From NCBI GenBank assembly GCA_036971715.1, contig JAVHJL010000001.1, positions 2,232,001 through 2,296,000 on the forward strand: DNA of 64,000 nt. The letters run 5' to 3'. Position 1 is the stretch's first letter. Each line of letters begins with the position of its first letter. Made by a program: the position numbers and the translations under genes. Origin of the DNA: Arthrobotrys musiformis. Its lineage: Eukaryota; Ascomycota; Orbiliomycetes; Orbiliales; Orbiliaceae. The notes under the pieces were generated by a model. That model was not told where the DNA came from. It saw only the letters and a program-made list of their open reading frames with translations, and did no database searches. Of this stretch, positions 50,085-62,111 are shown piece by piece.

Positions 50085-51567
50085 ATGTCGACCTCAAAAG
50101 ACCTGACCTCGCCGTTCAAGCCCCTGCGCGAGAAGCAGGCTTTGGTTTACTGCAAAATCTTCAAAGCTGTCAACGACAAACGCCTCTTGAGTCACCGCGA
50201 CAAGGAGATCTTGTTGGGAGTACTTGCGTTCACTACGAATGAAGGGCTCTTCAAAACTTTTGACAAGTTGAGTATCTTCGAACTCAAAGAACTTGCTCAT
50301 TTGTCGGAGATCGCCCTAAAAAATCTGCGAAATTGGGGTGGGCGGCCAGCAACGACTGTAACAACCCCTCAGAGAACACCCGCTGGCAGCCGCCAAGGGA
50401 GCCGCCCTCAGAGCCCCTTGGGGAGCAATACTGAGATAGAATCCCCATCTGGCACCCGAAGAGGGAGAATCGCCGAATTACAAGAGATGGAAGTAGAGCC
50501 AAATATACCTGTGGCATTCGATAATCCTTCCAATAACCCATTAGGTAGAATCCCACGCCCTTGTTCCTTGGAAGGCAGAATACCTAACAGCCAAGAGTTG
50601 AACAGGTCTCTGCATTCTCAATGTCTTAGGACTTAAAGAAAATCTTGCTTGGATTCCCGCGAGCTCTTTCTCGAGATCGGGAGTATTTGGGAAAGATTGT
50701 GTGTCTAGACAACAAGGATTTTGCGCCATCACGGGAGGGCCACTTTCCAACAATCAGCAGACCGCGTACATATTCCCTCATTCCTCCCTTAATCCGAAAA
50801 CTTCCGCAACGGCTTTGACGTGGAGATTCCTCCAAATTTTCCTGGGAACCACAAACACAGAACTTTTGGCTAGTGAGCTCTGGTCTGAGGAGAAAGGTGT
50901 TCACACTACTAAAAACGGGATAAGCATCTTCCCCACTCTACATACCTTCTTCGATAAAGGGAAGATATCGTTGATCCCAATTCGACTTACACAAGGTAGT
51001 CATGACTATCTCGACGTAGAGATAGGCCTCTATTCAGATGATTTCGTGGTCGGGCGTATTCGTGTTTTCAGCAATCAGGATGTCGAAAAACAATTTATCT
51101 TTGAGCAAGGCAAGCTACCCAGGCGAGAAATTCAAACGTCTGGCCGTGACATCAAAGATGGAGATATGATCAGAATCACGACTAAGGACTCGGAACAGTA
51201 TCCTTTGCCGTCACCGGTCCTTTTGTACTGGCACAGACACCTCTGGAGTACGCTGACGTCCACGGGGCTCAGCACGCCCCAGTCAGAGAACAGAAATGAC
51301 GATCTGAAGGATTCAACCCTCGAGAACCGCACAAGGACCCAAGAGCCGGAAGGCTCTTCTTTTGATGATCCTGCTCACGACGCCGGTGAGGGTAGTAGTG
51401 GTGGCAGGCATTACGGCAACGATGGGGCAGACGAACGAGGTCCTTACATTGTGGATTATTCCAACAAAGACATACAAAAAATCCTCGAACAAGAGGCGAG
51501 GTTTTTTAATTTCCTGCGCAGTATCTCAACGCCGGAAGACTTTGAGGACGATTACAGCTCGGAGTAA
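50085..51567 (+). CDS. HNH_2-like nuclease-fold protein
   Basis: Two exons (50085-50544, 50630-51567) encode 465 residues. The intron was chosen because it joins NNPLG to LKENLAWIPASSFSRSG without a stop and gives GT..AG ends. The N-terminal third is helical. The centre has GFCAITGGPLSNNQQTAYIFP near residue 185, then WRFLQIFLG, then NGISIFPTLHTFFDKGKISLIP near 250-265. This order matches the fungal HNH_2 domain (C..TG...HI.P...W...N...L...H..FD). The usual first histidine of the HI.P step is Tyr here (AYIFPHS), so catalysis is doubtful. The C-terminal part is acidic and disordered. Such proteins are numerous in filamentous fungi and their role is unknown. Confidence 0.72.
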
Positions 51568-52381
51568 TCCGATCATCGTTATTATTGTTGGAATGAGGTC
51601 CCTTTTGTTGACATTTGCGAATACGCCATCGCGATCCTGACACGTGCAAGTAAGTATGCTAATATTCAACGTTCCGGCAGTTTACCAGGCCTTCCTCAAT
51701 TCCACCTGATATCTACTCAATACTAATGCAAATTCTTCCAGCCCAATACTCTCAGGCTCTCTTCCCACGAGAGACTTTAAAGTTCATCCCGTTCGGTTCC
51801 GTTTTCGGGCACAGGCCCAAAGAAGAAGAATGGAGCTTATAGGGGAACATACAACAATGAAATGGGTATCAGAGTAACTTAATCTCTTGAAATCAATATT
51901 GGCCTTGCAATGTATAAACTCCGATATCGAGATTTTTTTCTTTTCTGTATATTAAAATAACGCACATGGAATCCCTATTTTTCGGGATGCTGAAGACACT
52001 TCTTGAATCAAATAAATAAAATATCAGATTTTATAAATATCAAAACTCACAAAATAGTAAGTAACGTTGTCTCTTACACATACCACAGCCAATGCGACAC
52101 GGCTTGTGTTTATGTCTGGGACTGGCCCTTAGGCCTTACTAAAGAATTTTAAAGAATTCGACAGAGTCGGCAATTTGTATAAATCCTAGATACATTATAT
52201 CTATCTACAAGTTTTGCGAGAGGAGAGACTAGTACATGTGGATTCAAAACTTTGTTGATTATAAAAGCTTGACGAAAAATCGACGAAAAAGCAAGGGGTC
52301 CGTTTCTCTCCTCCTCTTCTTCTCCCAAATTCACCCTAATCTGGGGTATTTCTGACTTGCTCCGTGGTGACTCTTAGAGCG
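51568..52381. other. intergenic between converging genes
   Basis: This is the 3' flank of two convergent genes. Only short frames occur. Nothing else is supported. Confidence 0.5.
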
Positions 52382-52996
52382 TCATTCGACGAAATAGCTT
52401 ATGAAAATTGTTATCTCGCAATCCTTAACCTTCGCTGCGCTAAAGCCATGTTCGGTTAGAAGTTTCTCGAAGTTATGAGCGTCTTTCACACAAATACCAA
52501 CGACACACCCGCTTTTGAAAGTTCCAGTCTGCCCAATATTATAGTCCCTAGTTTTATTTAGATCATTCACTACATTGGTCAAAAAGTTTTTAGAATTGTT
52601 GAGTGATTGACACTTCAATTCGACCCCGCAGGCATTTTCAGTAGATATTTCAAGATCCACCAATTTGTTTTTGCCCGTTCCTTGACCTACAATCAGTACC
52701 TCCCGATCAACAATGACGGCGCTGCCGCCGCCTTCTTGAAACCCCTCTTCAGCTAGACAGCATGCCAATTCCACTTGTGCCCAACCCTCCCACCCCCCTT
52801 TAACTTGTACGCATACGGGATGAATTATTTTTTGGCGTATATGGCGCGGCCAATAGCCATCAGTACACAACCCTTTTCAGAAACTAGCGCGAACATTAGC
52901 AATACTTTATCTTATTACCTAAAGTAGAAAACAATACTTACTTCCGTCGTCGTTGGGATACCATTTATCAAACGGATTGTCACCTATAGATTGCAT
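52382..52996 (-). CDS. protein of unknown function, 181 residues
   Basis: I do not recognise this gene. Minus-strand exons 52996-52942 and 52872-52382 give 181 residues, with a 69-bp intron (donor GTAAGT, branch GCTAAT). The start is an ATG opening MQSIGDNPFDKWYPNDDG. No signal peptide or membrane helix is seen. The middle has VDREVLIVGQGTGKNKLVDLEI, then a helix with TNVVNDLNKTRDY and two cysteines in KSGCVVGICVK. The mix of strands and helices looks like a folded soluble domain. It converges with the HNH_2-like gene and is divergent from the gene at 53.3 kb, 349 bp away. Confidence 0.55.
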
Positions 52997-53345
52997 CTTT
53001 AGGTGTGACTGCGTAGTTGTCCGAAAGACCTTAAGAGTGTAGAGCACTGGATATATCGCTTTTTATTTGAGTCCTAAACGTAACTTAGACGCAACGTTAA
53101 CGTTGACAATTCCGATAGGGATGAAGATGTAGTAAAATTGGTCTCGGACCTAGACTGCGTACAGGGATATCTAGCAAAATAAGATTGGTTTAATTATTGC
53201 ACTGACTGGATATCAACCATCATTTATAAGGACTACGACGAGACAATTCTACACTATAAAATCATAGCCACCACTTCAATCGATAATTCATTGGCAAAAC
53301 AGGCCGAGAACATGGCAACCGGTTCAGCTATTAATTCCGCAATGC
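52997..53345. promoter_or_regulatory. divergent intergenic region
   Basis: This stretch should hold promoters for the leftward 52.4-kb gene and the rightward 53.3-kb gene. A degenerate 24-27 bp repeat starts at about 53321 and runs into the second gene. Confidence 0.35.
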
Positions 53346-53430
53346 ATGGCCCAGTTATTCCGCAATGCGATGATTCGGCTATTACGCAATATATACACGG
53401 TTCAGCTATCCCGCAATTCAGGTGCAGGTG
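53321..53430 (+). repeat. degenerate 24-27 bp tandem repeat, four units
   Basis: Units resemble GGTTCAGCTATTCCGCAATG, followed by a variable 4-7 bp. The repeat spans the predicted start of the 53.3-kb gene, so both plausible reading frames give a periodic peptide there. This makes the true start codon uncertain. Confidence 0.65.
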
Positions 53431-54789
53431 CTATTCCTGTTGCCCCACCCAGCCAGGAACTTTCCGAGGAGGAGAAAGCCTTCAATAAAGCCTATAAAGA
53501 GCTCTACGATGCACAGAACGTAATTCCTGCGAATCCAAAAGAGGCACAGAAGAAACAAGAGGCTCTACAGGCCGCCCTCGAGGCGAATGGCAAAGCAAAT
53601 CTGAAGAAGAACAAGAAGATCGCCTCTGATTTGTCCAACAAGAGCAAGAAAGAGAAGGTCTTGTGGATCAACAATATGATTAGTGATGTCAAGAGCCAGA
53701 TTGATTTGCTTAAGAAGGGCCTTGAGGAGTTTTACAAGTCGAGCTCCACGGCTCCCGCGATCACCGAAATTGTTAAGAAAGACGTTAAAGAACCCGGCCA
53801 GGCGAATAGCGGGGAACTCGTAGCGACTAACTACGCAGGGGCCGACGACCAGTACGCTGATGCCAGTGAGTATCTCCTAGATAGACGTGCCAGCAAGAAT
53901 GCATAGACTGATATAATAATTTCACAGAGTTCGGAATACCACGCAATGGGGTAGCCACCTCCCAGACGAACGGTGTTGAGCCAAGCAAGTGGACCAAGGT
54001 AAGGACGGAACTCCTTGCCCACGTGGGCATGAATTTACAATAAGTTCTGGACTGACTTGATACAAGATCAGTTTGAGTGTCTCTGCCTCGTCGCAATCGA
54101 GCTCGAGAGAATCATCTTCGTCCTCCACGTCTGCGAGTGCCAGTGCAAGTGGATGGTGGTGGAGTGCATCGGCCAGCTTCAACCACTCCGAAGCTTCGAT
54201 GTAAGTTTTACGATCGGCCTATGATGACGGTTGTCACAATCAACATAGCTTACTAATCTCCACGATTAGGAAAGCTTCCAATGCCACTTCAAACTGCAAC
54301 GTCGACATAAAATTCGAAGCTCTTCTTGTGACTATCGACAGAGCGTGGCTACACGGCGAACTCTTCACCGACCCAGAACTCAACACAAGCGCTGACGTTG
54401 CCATTTCCCCGGGCGCGCTAGATTTGCACAAGCTCATTGATCAAAAGAATGAAAAGGCTCTTGCCAAATACCCCCACTTCCCGTCCTACCCGACCTCTTT
54501 CATTGTCGCGAGTAACGTGGAGCTCGAATTCCGCGGCGATACTACCGCTCTTGAGGAAGCCGTCGAGTCATCCCATACGGATGCGCAAGTGAAGATTGGC
54601 TACGGCCCTTTCAGTCTCAGCGGAAGTCATAGTCAAGATAAATCGAGCGCAAAGACCAAAATGGAAACTACAGCGACAGGTACAAGAATCACGCTCGAGG
54701 CGCCGGCGATCATTGGATGGGTCAGCCAGCTTGTGCCTCAGCTGCCGAGACCAAAGGGGTCAAACTTTTTGGTTGGGCCAATGATTTAG
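53346..54789 (+). CDS. uncharacterised conserved-looking protein, 414 residues
   Basis: Four exons (53346-53865, 53928-53998, 54067-54200, 54270-54789) encode 414 residues. I do not recognise a named family. The first third is a lysine-rich helical region (residues about 40-150, for example KKNKKIASDLSNKSKKEK) with a coiled-coil look. Then comes a Ser-rich linker and a striking ASGWWWSASASFNHSEAS block near residue 229. The C-terminal 180 residues look like a folded domain, with IKFEALLVTIDRAWLHGELF, YPHFPSYPTSFIVASNVELEF and IGYGPFSLSGS, ending APAIIGWVSQLVPQLPRP. There is no signal peptide. All three introns have clean ends, which supports the model. The start could also lie in another frame because of the upstream repeat. 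Confidence 0.7.
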
Positions 54790-56305
54790 GCGGGTATCAT
54801 ATCACGAACGTTCAGAAGTTCACCGCAACAAACATTTTGCAGGCAGTGAATTGAAACAAAGACGACCTCTGCTGTGATATCGGATTGAAGATTTGATTTG
54901 GATGTTTTGGTATATATCTGTATATTCATGCAATCCTGTCAATATCAAAAGAGCTTTATGGCATAAGACCGCCAAATTTAAACTTCGACCTCCTATTTTT
55001 TTATTATACTACTTTTAGTCCTAATTCAATTCTGTTAGCTACATCAAATCTACATATTCTACTGAGTAATATAAATTGCATAAAACCAGCGCTAACTCCA
55101 ACTATGCTTATATAAATAAAGATATTAGCATAAAAAGTAATAATAATTGTAAAGGAAACTACTCGGGGGCCCCCTTTCATACAAGTTTTACTAGATGAAA
55201 TTATATTTTCGTTGTGAAAGTACTGACGTGTTTTCAGCCTGCTCCTTGACATACTACTTGACGTAGGGGGTAATATTAGTCTCGAGGCCAGTAACATGTT
55301 GCATTTTGCGTGTTGTTCGGCCGATAGCTCGCTGACCCCCGGCTGCCTACATGCTTGTAGGCCCACTCTCCCCCACAGAATTCGGACCCGCCGAACCTAA
55401 ATCCCAGGAAATCCTTCCCAACTAGCGAATGACTTTAGCGGGCTGGTGCATTTCACCATAAAATCCCAGAATCACGTCTTCATACAAATGTGCATAAGTC
55501 TCAAACAAAAATACGACCGCAAGCAAAACTTCCCCAGGTCCAGGATTCAGTACGTAATGACACACCACTCTGCAGGCCTTTCGGTAACCGGATCTAACCC
55601 GCTTTATAAAAATTTATAGCACAGACCCCCACTGCAAGATAAGATATCGGCCAAGTGAGCTTACCAGAAACAAGATGCGGAGCCACACCTTGGGACCTTT
55701 CTTGGAGGTCTTGGTCTAGGGTCCCCTGTAGATAGCCTCCTTCGAGCATCCGCGGGTGCGGAAAAGTCAACCCACCATGTTGCGATGGAATTCTTCAATG
55801 CGTTCAAAAATCGGTGTTTGGACCAAGTTAAGGTTCATCAACCGAGCGAGCGATCGTGGCAAGCATGCACATGGCCGCCGACATGAAATCTTAACGTGAA
55901 TCTGGGAAGGCTTCAACCAATGACAGAGACCAATGGACGCGCACGTCAATCGCCTCCGGAATGTTGCATTCTAAAATCTCGAGCATTTGGGTGCTTTCTG
56001 TGATCCCCCTGTCGTGCCCGTACGAAGCTGCCAGCTGCCTGGGACGAGGTGGAAAGAAAGAAGAAAAAAAGAAAGAAAAAATTGGAACGGCAGATCACCT
56101 CTGCTTATCGATAATGTATAAAAACAGAGGTTAAGAGCCTCGAGTGTGAAGTTTAAATCACCCAGTTAGCCTGCAACCGACAAACTCTAGTCAGCGAGGG
56201 GGAACTTTGTGCGACCTGCGGTTTTCTCAGGTTAAATCGGCGCCGACGTCATTTCATGCTTCAATTGTTCCCTCATCTCAGGGTTCTCTACGTGCGTCTT
56301 CGAAA
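54790..56305. other. intergenic, amino-acid transporter promoter at right end
   Basis: No gene is supported. A GAAA-rich tract lies at about 56054-56083. The last 200 bases form the leader of the transporter gene. Confidence 0.5.
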
Positions 56306-57974
56306 ATGGCTGTGACTGCCACTCTCGCACCCGCTGAAGAGCGAAAGAAGTCATACGATGTCAACGCGGATAGCAAAGATCTCGAAAGAACAGGATCGGA
56401 CGGCGACTCCGGGTCTGACCTCGTAGCGTTGCAAATTAAAGAGGAAGCGAATGCGGCTATCAAATATCGGACATGCTCGTGGCAGAAGGTTAGGCTACTT
56501 ACGGGACCCCCAGTCTTTACTCCAAATAATTAACTAACTATATATCTTCAAATTATAGACTGCCGCTCTCCTTTTCTCGGAATATATCTGTCTCGCCATC
56601 CTCTCCTTTCCATACTCCTACGCCGTCCTCGGCCTAGTCCCAGGTTTAATCCTCACAATTGCCGTTGCCGCCAGTGTCCTTTATACCTCTCTGGTGCTCT
56701 GGCAATTCTGCCTGCGCAACCCACAACTCCGCGATGTTTGCGATATCGGCCAGAAGCTCTTCTGGGGCTCCGAGATTGCGTGGTGGTTGACTGCAGCGGC
56801 GTTTATCTTGAACAATACCTTTATTCAAGCCCTCCACGTTCTTGTCGGAGCTAAATATTTGAATACAATTACCGATCACTCCGAATGCACAATTGTATTC
56901 GCCGTAATCACCACCCTTGTATGCTTCGTACTAAGTATGCCTAGGACATTCGCAAGCATGAGCCACTTGGCAACTGGTAGTGCCTTCTTTACATTTATCG
57001 CCGTTTTACTGTGCATCATCTTCGCAGCAATCCAGGAACACCCAAACAAATATATCGAGGGGATCGAGCCAACATGGGATGCATTTGCAAAGCCAGGGAC
57101 AACCTTTGTGGCGGCAATGGGCGCTTTCTTGAATATCAGCTACACATTCATCGGACAAATCGCTCTACCTAGTTTCATCGCAGAGATGGAAAACCCCAAG
57201 GACTTTCCCAAGGCCCTTTGGGCGATTACCATCGCAGAGATAATTGTGTTCAGTCTCGCCGGATCCATTGTTTACGTCTACGTTGGAAACGAATACTACA
57301 CCGCCCCAGCATTCGGCAGTCTTTCAACAACATACAAGAAAGTTGCTTACTCGTTTGCTGTACCCACTATTATTTTCTTGGGTGTTCTGTACGCCTCTTT
57401 ATCCGCTCGTTTTGTGTTCTTCAGGATTTTCCACAACTCGAGACATAAGAACGAGCACACATGGCTCGGATGGGGTGTGTGGGCTGGTATCTTGTTTGTT
57501 ACATGGGTCTTGGCTTTCATCATCGCAGAAGTCATTCCATTCTTTGGAGACTTGCTCGGTTTGATGAGTAGTGTTTTTGATAGGTAAGGATTTCTTCTTA
57601 AAGTGCATATGGTTATAAAACTAACACTGACCCAAATGAAACAGCTTCTTCGGCTTCATCTTCTGGGGTATGGCTTGGATCAACCTACGACAACAAGACT
57701 ACGGTGAAGGATGGATCAAAAAACTCACGTTTACCGAAAAACTTTCATTGGCACTCAATATATTTTTGATTCTGGTGGGAATTTTCTTCTTGACCGCGGG
57801 TACATACGTAAGTTACATTTTCCTTTTTCCTCTAATTGTTAATTGTGCACCTTTTCCCTTTGTGGGCTGGGCTAACGAGTTGTTCGGTAATAGTCTGTGG
57901 TTGAGAACATTATAACAGATTTCGAAACAGACTCTTTGTCTGGTGTCTTCACGTGCAAATCGAACGGACAGTAG
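56306..57974 (+). CDS. AAAP-family amino-acid transporter (N. crassa MTR-like)
   Basis: A plasma-membrane amino-acid:H+ symporter of the Aa_trans/AAAP family, similar to the fungal neutral amino-acid permease group. Exons 56306-56488, 56559-57583, 57645-57807 and 57894-57974 encode 483 residues. A cytosolic N-terminus of about 60 residues precedes the first helix (AALLFSEYICLAILSFPYSYAVLG), which carries the family's unwound-helix motif. FVAAMGAFLNISYTFIGQIALPSFIAEMENPKDFPKAL is the conserved centre. About eleven helices can be traced, the last in exon 3 (LALNIFLILVGIFFLTAGTY). The final 26 residues come from a small fourth exon. The ATG at 56306 was used because it opens a typical MAVTATLAPAEERK tail. 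Substrate range is inferred from family. Confidence 0.9.
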
Positions 57975-58326
57975 CGTCACCAAACCAACCGTCTAAATTT
58001 TGTTGCTTTCTTTCTACACACCTCTAGAAGACCTTCCAGCTAGATGATTAAAGATCTTATACAATTTATCACAAGCATAATCTCTTACTAGAGCTGGGTT
58101 CGTAATGATAATGAAAGTAAAACTTAGCGAATTTAATATCATTCATGAATGTACCGGCGATACAAGATACAGAATTCCCAAAACTCCACTTATCCTTTTC
58201 TAGGGATTCAGAAACTACGCTCTTACCCACATCCACATTTCCCCAACAAGTTATCTCGTAGATCTCCATTGTCTGAAATATACATAGATACAATAGCTTG
58301 GCCACAAACACCCCTAGATCTAACCG
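57975..58326. other. intergenic
   Basis: This is the 3' flank of the transporter gene and the start of a cluster of small genes. Nothing else was seen. Confidence 0.5.
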
Positions 58327-58647
58327 ATGTGCCACCGTAACGTCCGCCGCTACGCCTGTTGGCACACGGTCACAGACAACCACGTGTTCTACTGCCGAGA
58401 CGCTAGTAAAGGCCGCTGCAAAAAGTTCAAAGACAACATTTACCTCTCAGGACGTCAATGCCACATGTGTCAAACCGGGTATACGGTCTCCCCTAAGCAG
58501 GAAAGAGAACGATTGAGGCAGCGAGAACGGGAGCAGGGGAAGGGGAAACAGATGCAGGGGGCAGAGGGTGAACGCGAGGTTGCGAGGACGGGGGAGGGAG
58601 ACGATTTGTCACTATTTTCACGTTCTGGTAGCAAAGATTCCGGTTGA
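58327..58647 (+). CDS. small Cys/His-rich protein of unknown function
   Basis: A single-exon frame of 106 residues starting at ATG. The first half is Cys/His-rich: MCHRNVRRYACWHTVTDNH, then FYCRD, GRCKK and RQCHMCQTG. The second half is a charged Arg/Glu-rich tail. The MC-x8-CWH start parallels the MC-x9-CGH start of the gene at 59047, so the two may be diverged relatives. Paired Cys and His residues suggest metal binding, but this is not a named finger. Expression is unproven. Confidence 0.5.
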   Translation: MCHRNVRRYACWHTVTDNHVFYCRDASKGRCKKFKDNIYLSGRQCHMCQTGYTVSPKQERERLRQREREQGKGKQMQGAEGEREVARTGEGDDLSLFSRSGSKDSG

Positions 58648-59046
58648 TTGATAGAGTATTGGATATGGGCTTACCAATAACACTCGGGGGTTCTGTTCGT
58701 TCAAATTTATGTCCCCAAGTATCTCTAGAGCGCCACACTTGAGGTAGGTTTATGGACCTAGCTGTGGGTATACCGATATCTAGAGGAAATCGTGTTTCGC
58801 ATCTTCGAGGATATACCTTCAGAACTAGTGGGAATATTCAGCCAAAAGAATTACCTTAGGAAATACCCACTAGTTATCTTAATCAACGGTGTACCATGGT
58901 AACGCTTCGAATACCTATTAACATCGATATACCTTTTTTTTGGTTGGTGTTGTCCTTTGAGCCTAGACCCCTGAAGGCGGAATTCTAGGAGCGCTGGCCG
59001 TGCGATATACACATACACTAGACGCAGAGATTATAATCAATCCAAC
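58648..59046. other. intergenic between two small Cys-rich genes
   Basis: No gene or clear signal was seen here. Confidence 0.45.
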
Positions 59047-59289
59047 ATGTGCAACCAAACTACTCACACCGAATGGGCTTGCGGCCACAGAACTAGCGAC
59101 TGTCTCTCCTTTAGATGTCGAAAGCTACGAAGTGGCCCCTGCGGAAAAGTCCTAGAAACAGAATATCGCAAGGATATCGAGCGGCTGTGTCTCGTTTGTG
59201 TTGCCGCGGGAGGGAGGTTCCCATGTCCAACAAAAAATGGCTCTGAATGCCCAGTCTTATGGTACCGGGCAGGTAGACAACCATACTGA
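59047..59289 (+). CDS. small Cys/His-rich protein of unknown function
   Basis: A single-exon frame of 80 residues from ATG: MCNQTTHTEWACGHRTSDC, then FRCRKL, GPCGK, LCLVC, FPCP and ECPVLW. Eleven cysteines in 80 residues and a CGH step suggest zinc coordination. It resembles the gene at 58327 in the spacing of the first residues but lacks its charged tail. No signal peptide is seen. The family is not recognised. Confidence 0.5.
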   Translation: MCNQTTHTEWACGHRTSDCLSFRCRKLRSGPCGKVLETEYRKDIERLCLVCVAAGGRFPCPTKNGSECPVLWYRAGRQPY

Positions 59290-60150
59290 TATATAGATAC
59301 GATATACTGGTTCTATTAAAAATCCGGGCAGTATATTTCCGTATGACCAAGCAAATACCACCGGAATGGTCTCAGGGTCCTTGGGAAGTTTGAGAGAATA
59401 AAATTATCGAATTCGAATGGGGCCCTCAAATAATTGTGTTGGTAGTGTTATATTTCCAAAAGAGTCGCGATCTCCCAAACAGGACGTGTGTAGCCTTGGC
59501 GCACTTGTGCAATGATGCAGGCTTCGTGAAACCACAGAACGAACTCTTGCAAGAAGCATTTTGAAACCTTCAGTCGATGTATTGAACCATCTAAAATATC
59601 CTCACCTAGCTATGCAATGTTACCGATAGGTTCGTATTTAAAGCCTCCAGACATAGTTCAAAAGCCCCTTGCGTGTTTGTTCGAAGTTGGCTAGCTGTAT
59701 GTATGACATCAGCCCAGTTGCACTTTTGGTCAGCCGAGCTGTCATTATGTGCCGTTCCGCCTCTTAAGAGGGCTTGCTATAACCAGAAGCCGCATGAGGC
59801 ATTGACCTCTTTCGCCGATTTTGATTGATCATGGCGTTTCTCACGCGTCTATCTATTGAGATTGCTGCGCACTTTATAACCTGAGCAGATCTACCAGAAA
59901 GCCCTCTTATCGGTTGTGACTAACTATTTTCCACGTTTCTATGTTCCCAGAGCCTTGAAGTAAAACTTTTTTCCCTTTAAATGTTCGCCCCTCCAGAAAT
60001 TTGTAGTCACTTCTCTAATTCACAATTTTACACGACACCAACTTATATCCCTACGTTCGGATCACAAGTGGGAATCAATCACACTAAAGCATATCCACCA
60101 TAGTACTACGTGTGCATAATTGCACAAATACTCGAATCCCCACCAACAAA
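59290..60150. other. intergenic, no gene supported
   Basis: Only short frames are present. Nothing else was recognised. Confidence 0.5.
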
Positions 60151-60486
60151 ATGTCAGTTGATGGGTCAGCCACAACGGAGGGGGACCTGGAGTCCGGGGT
60201 GTCTTCGCCCTGCCCGTCAACCCCCCCTAGCATGGAATACGTCAAAAAATATAGTGCAAAAACCATCAGAGGAGATAAGGAAACATACACATACCACGTA
60301 GAAAGGGTGGACGATTCGGCATTCGCTTCACGGTTAAAACACACGTCCAATTCGGTCTGGTATTGTATCATGTCGACCAGCTGGCCGGCTTGCTGTTGTG
60401 GGTGTTTGCCATGTATGTGCTTGTTCTCAAAATGCACCGGAAAGAGATTCTTTTGGGGTTTTTTCTCTCGAGGCTCGAGGGTTTGA
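60151..60486 (+). CDS. small hypothetical protein with Cys cluster
   Basis: A frame of 111 residues from an ATG at 60151 opens MSVDGSATTEGDLESGVSS. A hydrophilic middle (GDKETYTYHVERVDD) is followed by SWPACCCGCLPCMCLFSKC, then a basic aromatic end. The Cys cluster could be palmitoylated or bind metal. No homologue is recognised and the C-terminus may continue through an unseen intron. Confidence 0.4.
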   Translation: MSVDGSATTEGDLESGVSSPCPSTPPSMEYVKKYSAKTIRGDKETYTYHVERVDDSAFASRLKHTSNSVWYCIMSTSWPACCCGCLPCMCLFSKCTGKRFFWGFFSRGSRV

Positions 60487-62111
60487 TGACTTTGGATATC
60501 AAATTGTAATTATGATTTATGGCGACGGGTTCGGAATCATTAGGTTTTTCGTGGGAAGTTCCCCGAAATTTGTTGATATTCAATTCGTGTACTATCAATT
60601 TCGAAAGGCGAAAAACAAAACTTATGTTTAATAATCTCAATCTATCATATCGGAATGAAATTTATGACATGGCCATACGTATTTAGACGGCACGTCCTTA
60701 GACAGATTCCAATAACTCGGTAACGGCCTTACAAGGCCCGCTTAGCAATTTCATGGTTGCTTTTACCACCCAACTTCCCGATACGGCTTGAACTGGAACA
60801 GTCGATTTCGAATTCTTGTGCCTGGCAGCGAAACTAGTTGGCCAGCCCCGCGCTAGAAAGCTGAAAGGTGGTTTCGATTCTAAGTGCAAGCTGAAAACCC
60901 AGATCTGGGCTCAGTCCTACATTATATAGACCTGGTGACACCCTTCAAAACACAGTGTTTCTCTCAGGCAATATGGCCGGGTTGGGCTTTCGACGTGATA
61001 TTTACCCGAATGGCGCCGAAAATGCGATGGAAGTTCCCGGAAAAGATTCAATTGGTCACTTCAGCTCCGGAGGGTCACATCGCATTGGGATTTACTATCC
61101 GTGCATGCATTTAGGGAATAGGTTTGACATCGGCGGCGCGGGCTCGTGCGTGCAGCTGTGGGCAGTTTGGACGTAGCCTCGAATCCGTTTGGACGACATT
61201 CTCAAACAAGCATGCCCCTCGCTCATTCGAGTTAGTTAAAATCTCAACCTCCAACACCGGACAAAATTTTCATGAACCATTTCCCCCAATTGCAAGCCGT
61301 GATAATATTCCGTCCAGCGCTGTTGTATTAATTGTGATGGTAAGAATACAAGTGCGGCAATTGCAACTATAATATCAGAATGTTATAGTAGTTTTTGGGC
61401 GACCCAATGCAACTCAAATACCTCCATAAATGAAAGGAAGCCGGAAAGAACGGCAAAAAAAACACACCGCCGTCGAGCCCTGCGAACTTTCTTGCGTAGA
61501 CACGGGACACACACCCAATGGAAAACTTCTTTTGCCCCTTTTGAATCCACTCGGAACCGCGCGACGGTTGACACATGAATTCTTTGCCTCATTTCCACAA
61601 AGGGCCAATTCCCCATAATTTAAGCTTTCCGATTTTTTTAGGCTTATCCTTGCCGGGTATGGCGTGCAAAGGGCGCTCACAATTTTGAGCGCTTGACTCG
61701 TTCTCGAGGCCTAAAAACAGTGCCAGTCACTAGTCTAGGGTCGCTGCGGACCACGTATTCATGCTCCCTGACATGGGCAATCCAGTTGACCACTGCGATT
61801 AATTTTACGGCTGGGACTAGATCCGATTCTGGAACGGCAAACGGAATTCTCGTGAAAATACACGATGCAGAAGAGGAATGGGCATAGTCCTCAAAGGGTT
61901 GATGCAGGATATGAATACCATGTTAATATAGGAGACCGTAATACGATATATGAGACCATGTCAACCGTCAGTTTAAAATGGCCACCCCCCCTCGAGATTC
62001 TCAGTCTTTCCGACCCCATCTGCCCTTCTTAGCAACGATCGTCTTCGGGTCTTTCAAATCCAGATTGAAACCAAGGATAATATATATTGGATCCAGGACA
62101 AAAAAAAAACA
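60487..62111. other. intergenic, no gene supported
   Basis: Overlapping short frames at 60884-61176 and 61367-61680 carry no motif. An A-rich leader immediately precedes the next gene. Confidence 0.45.
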
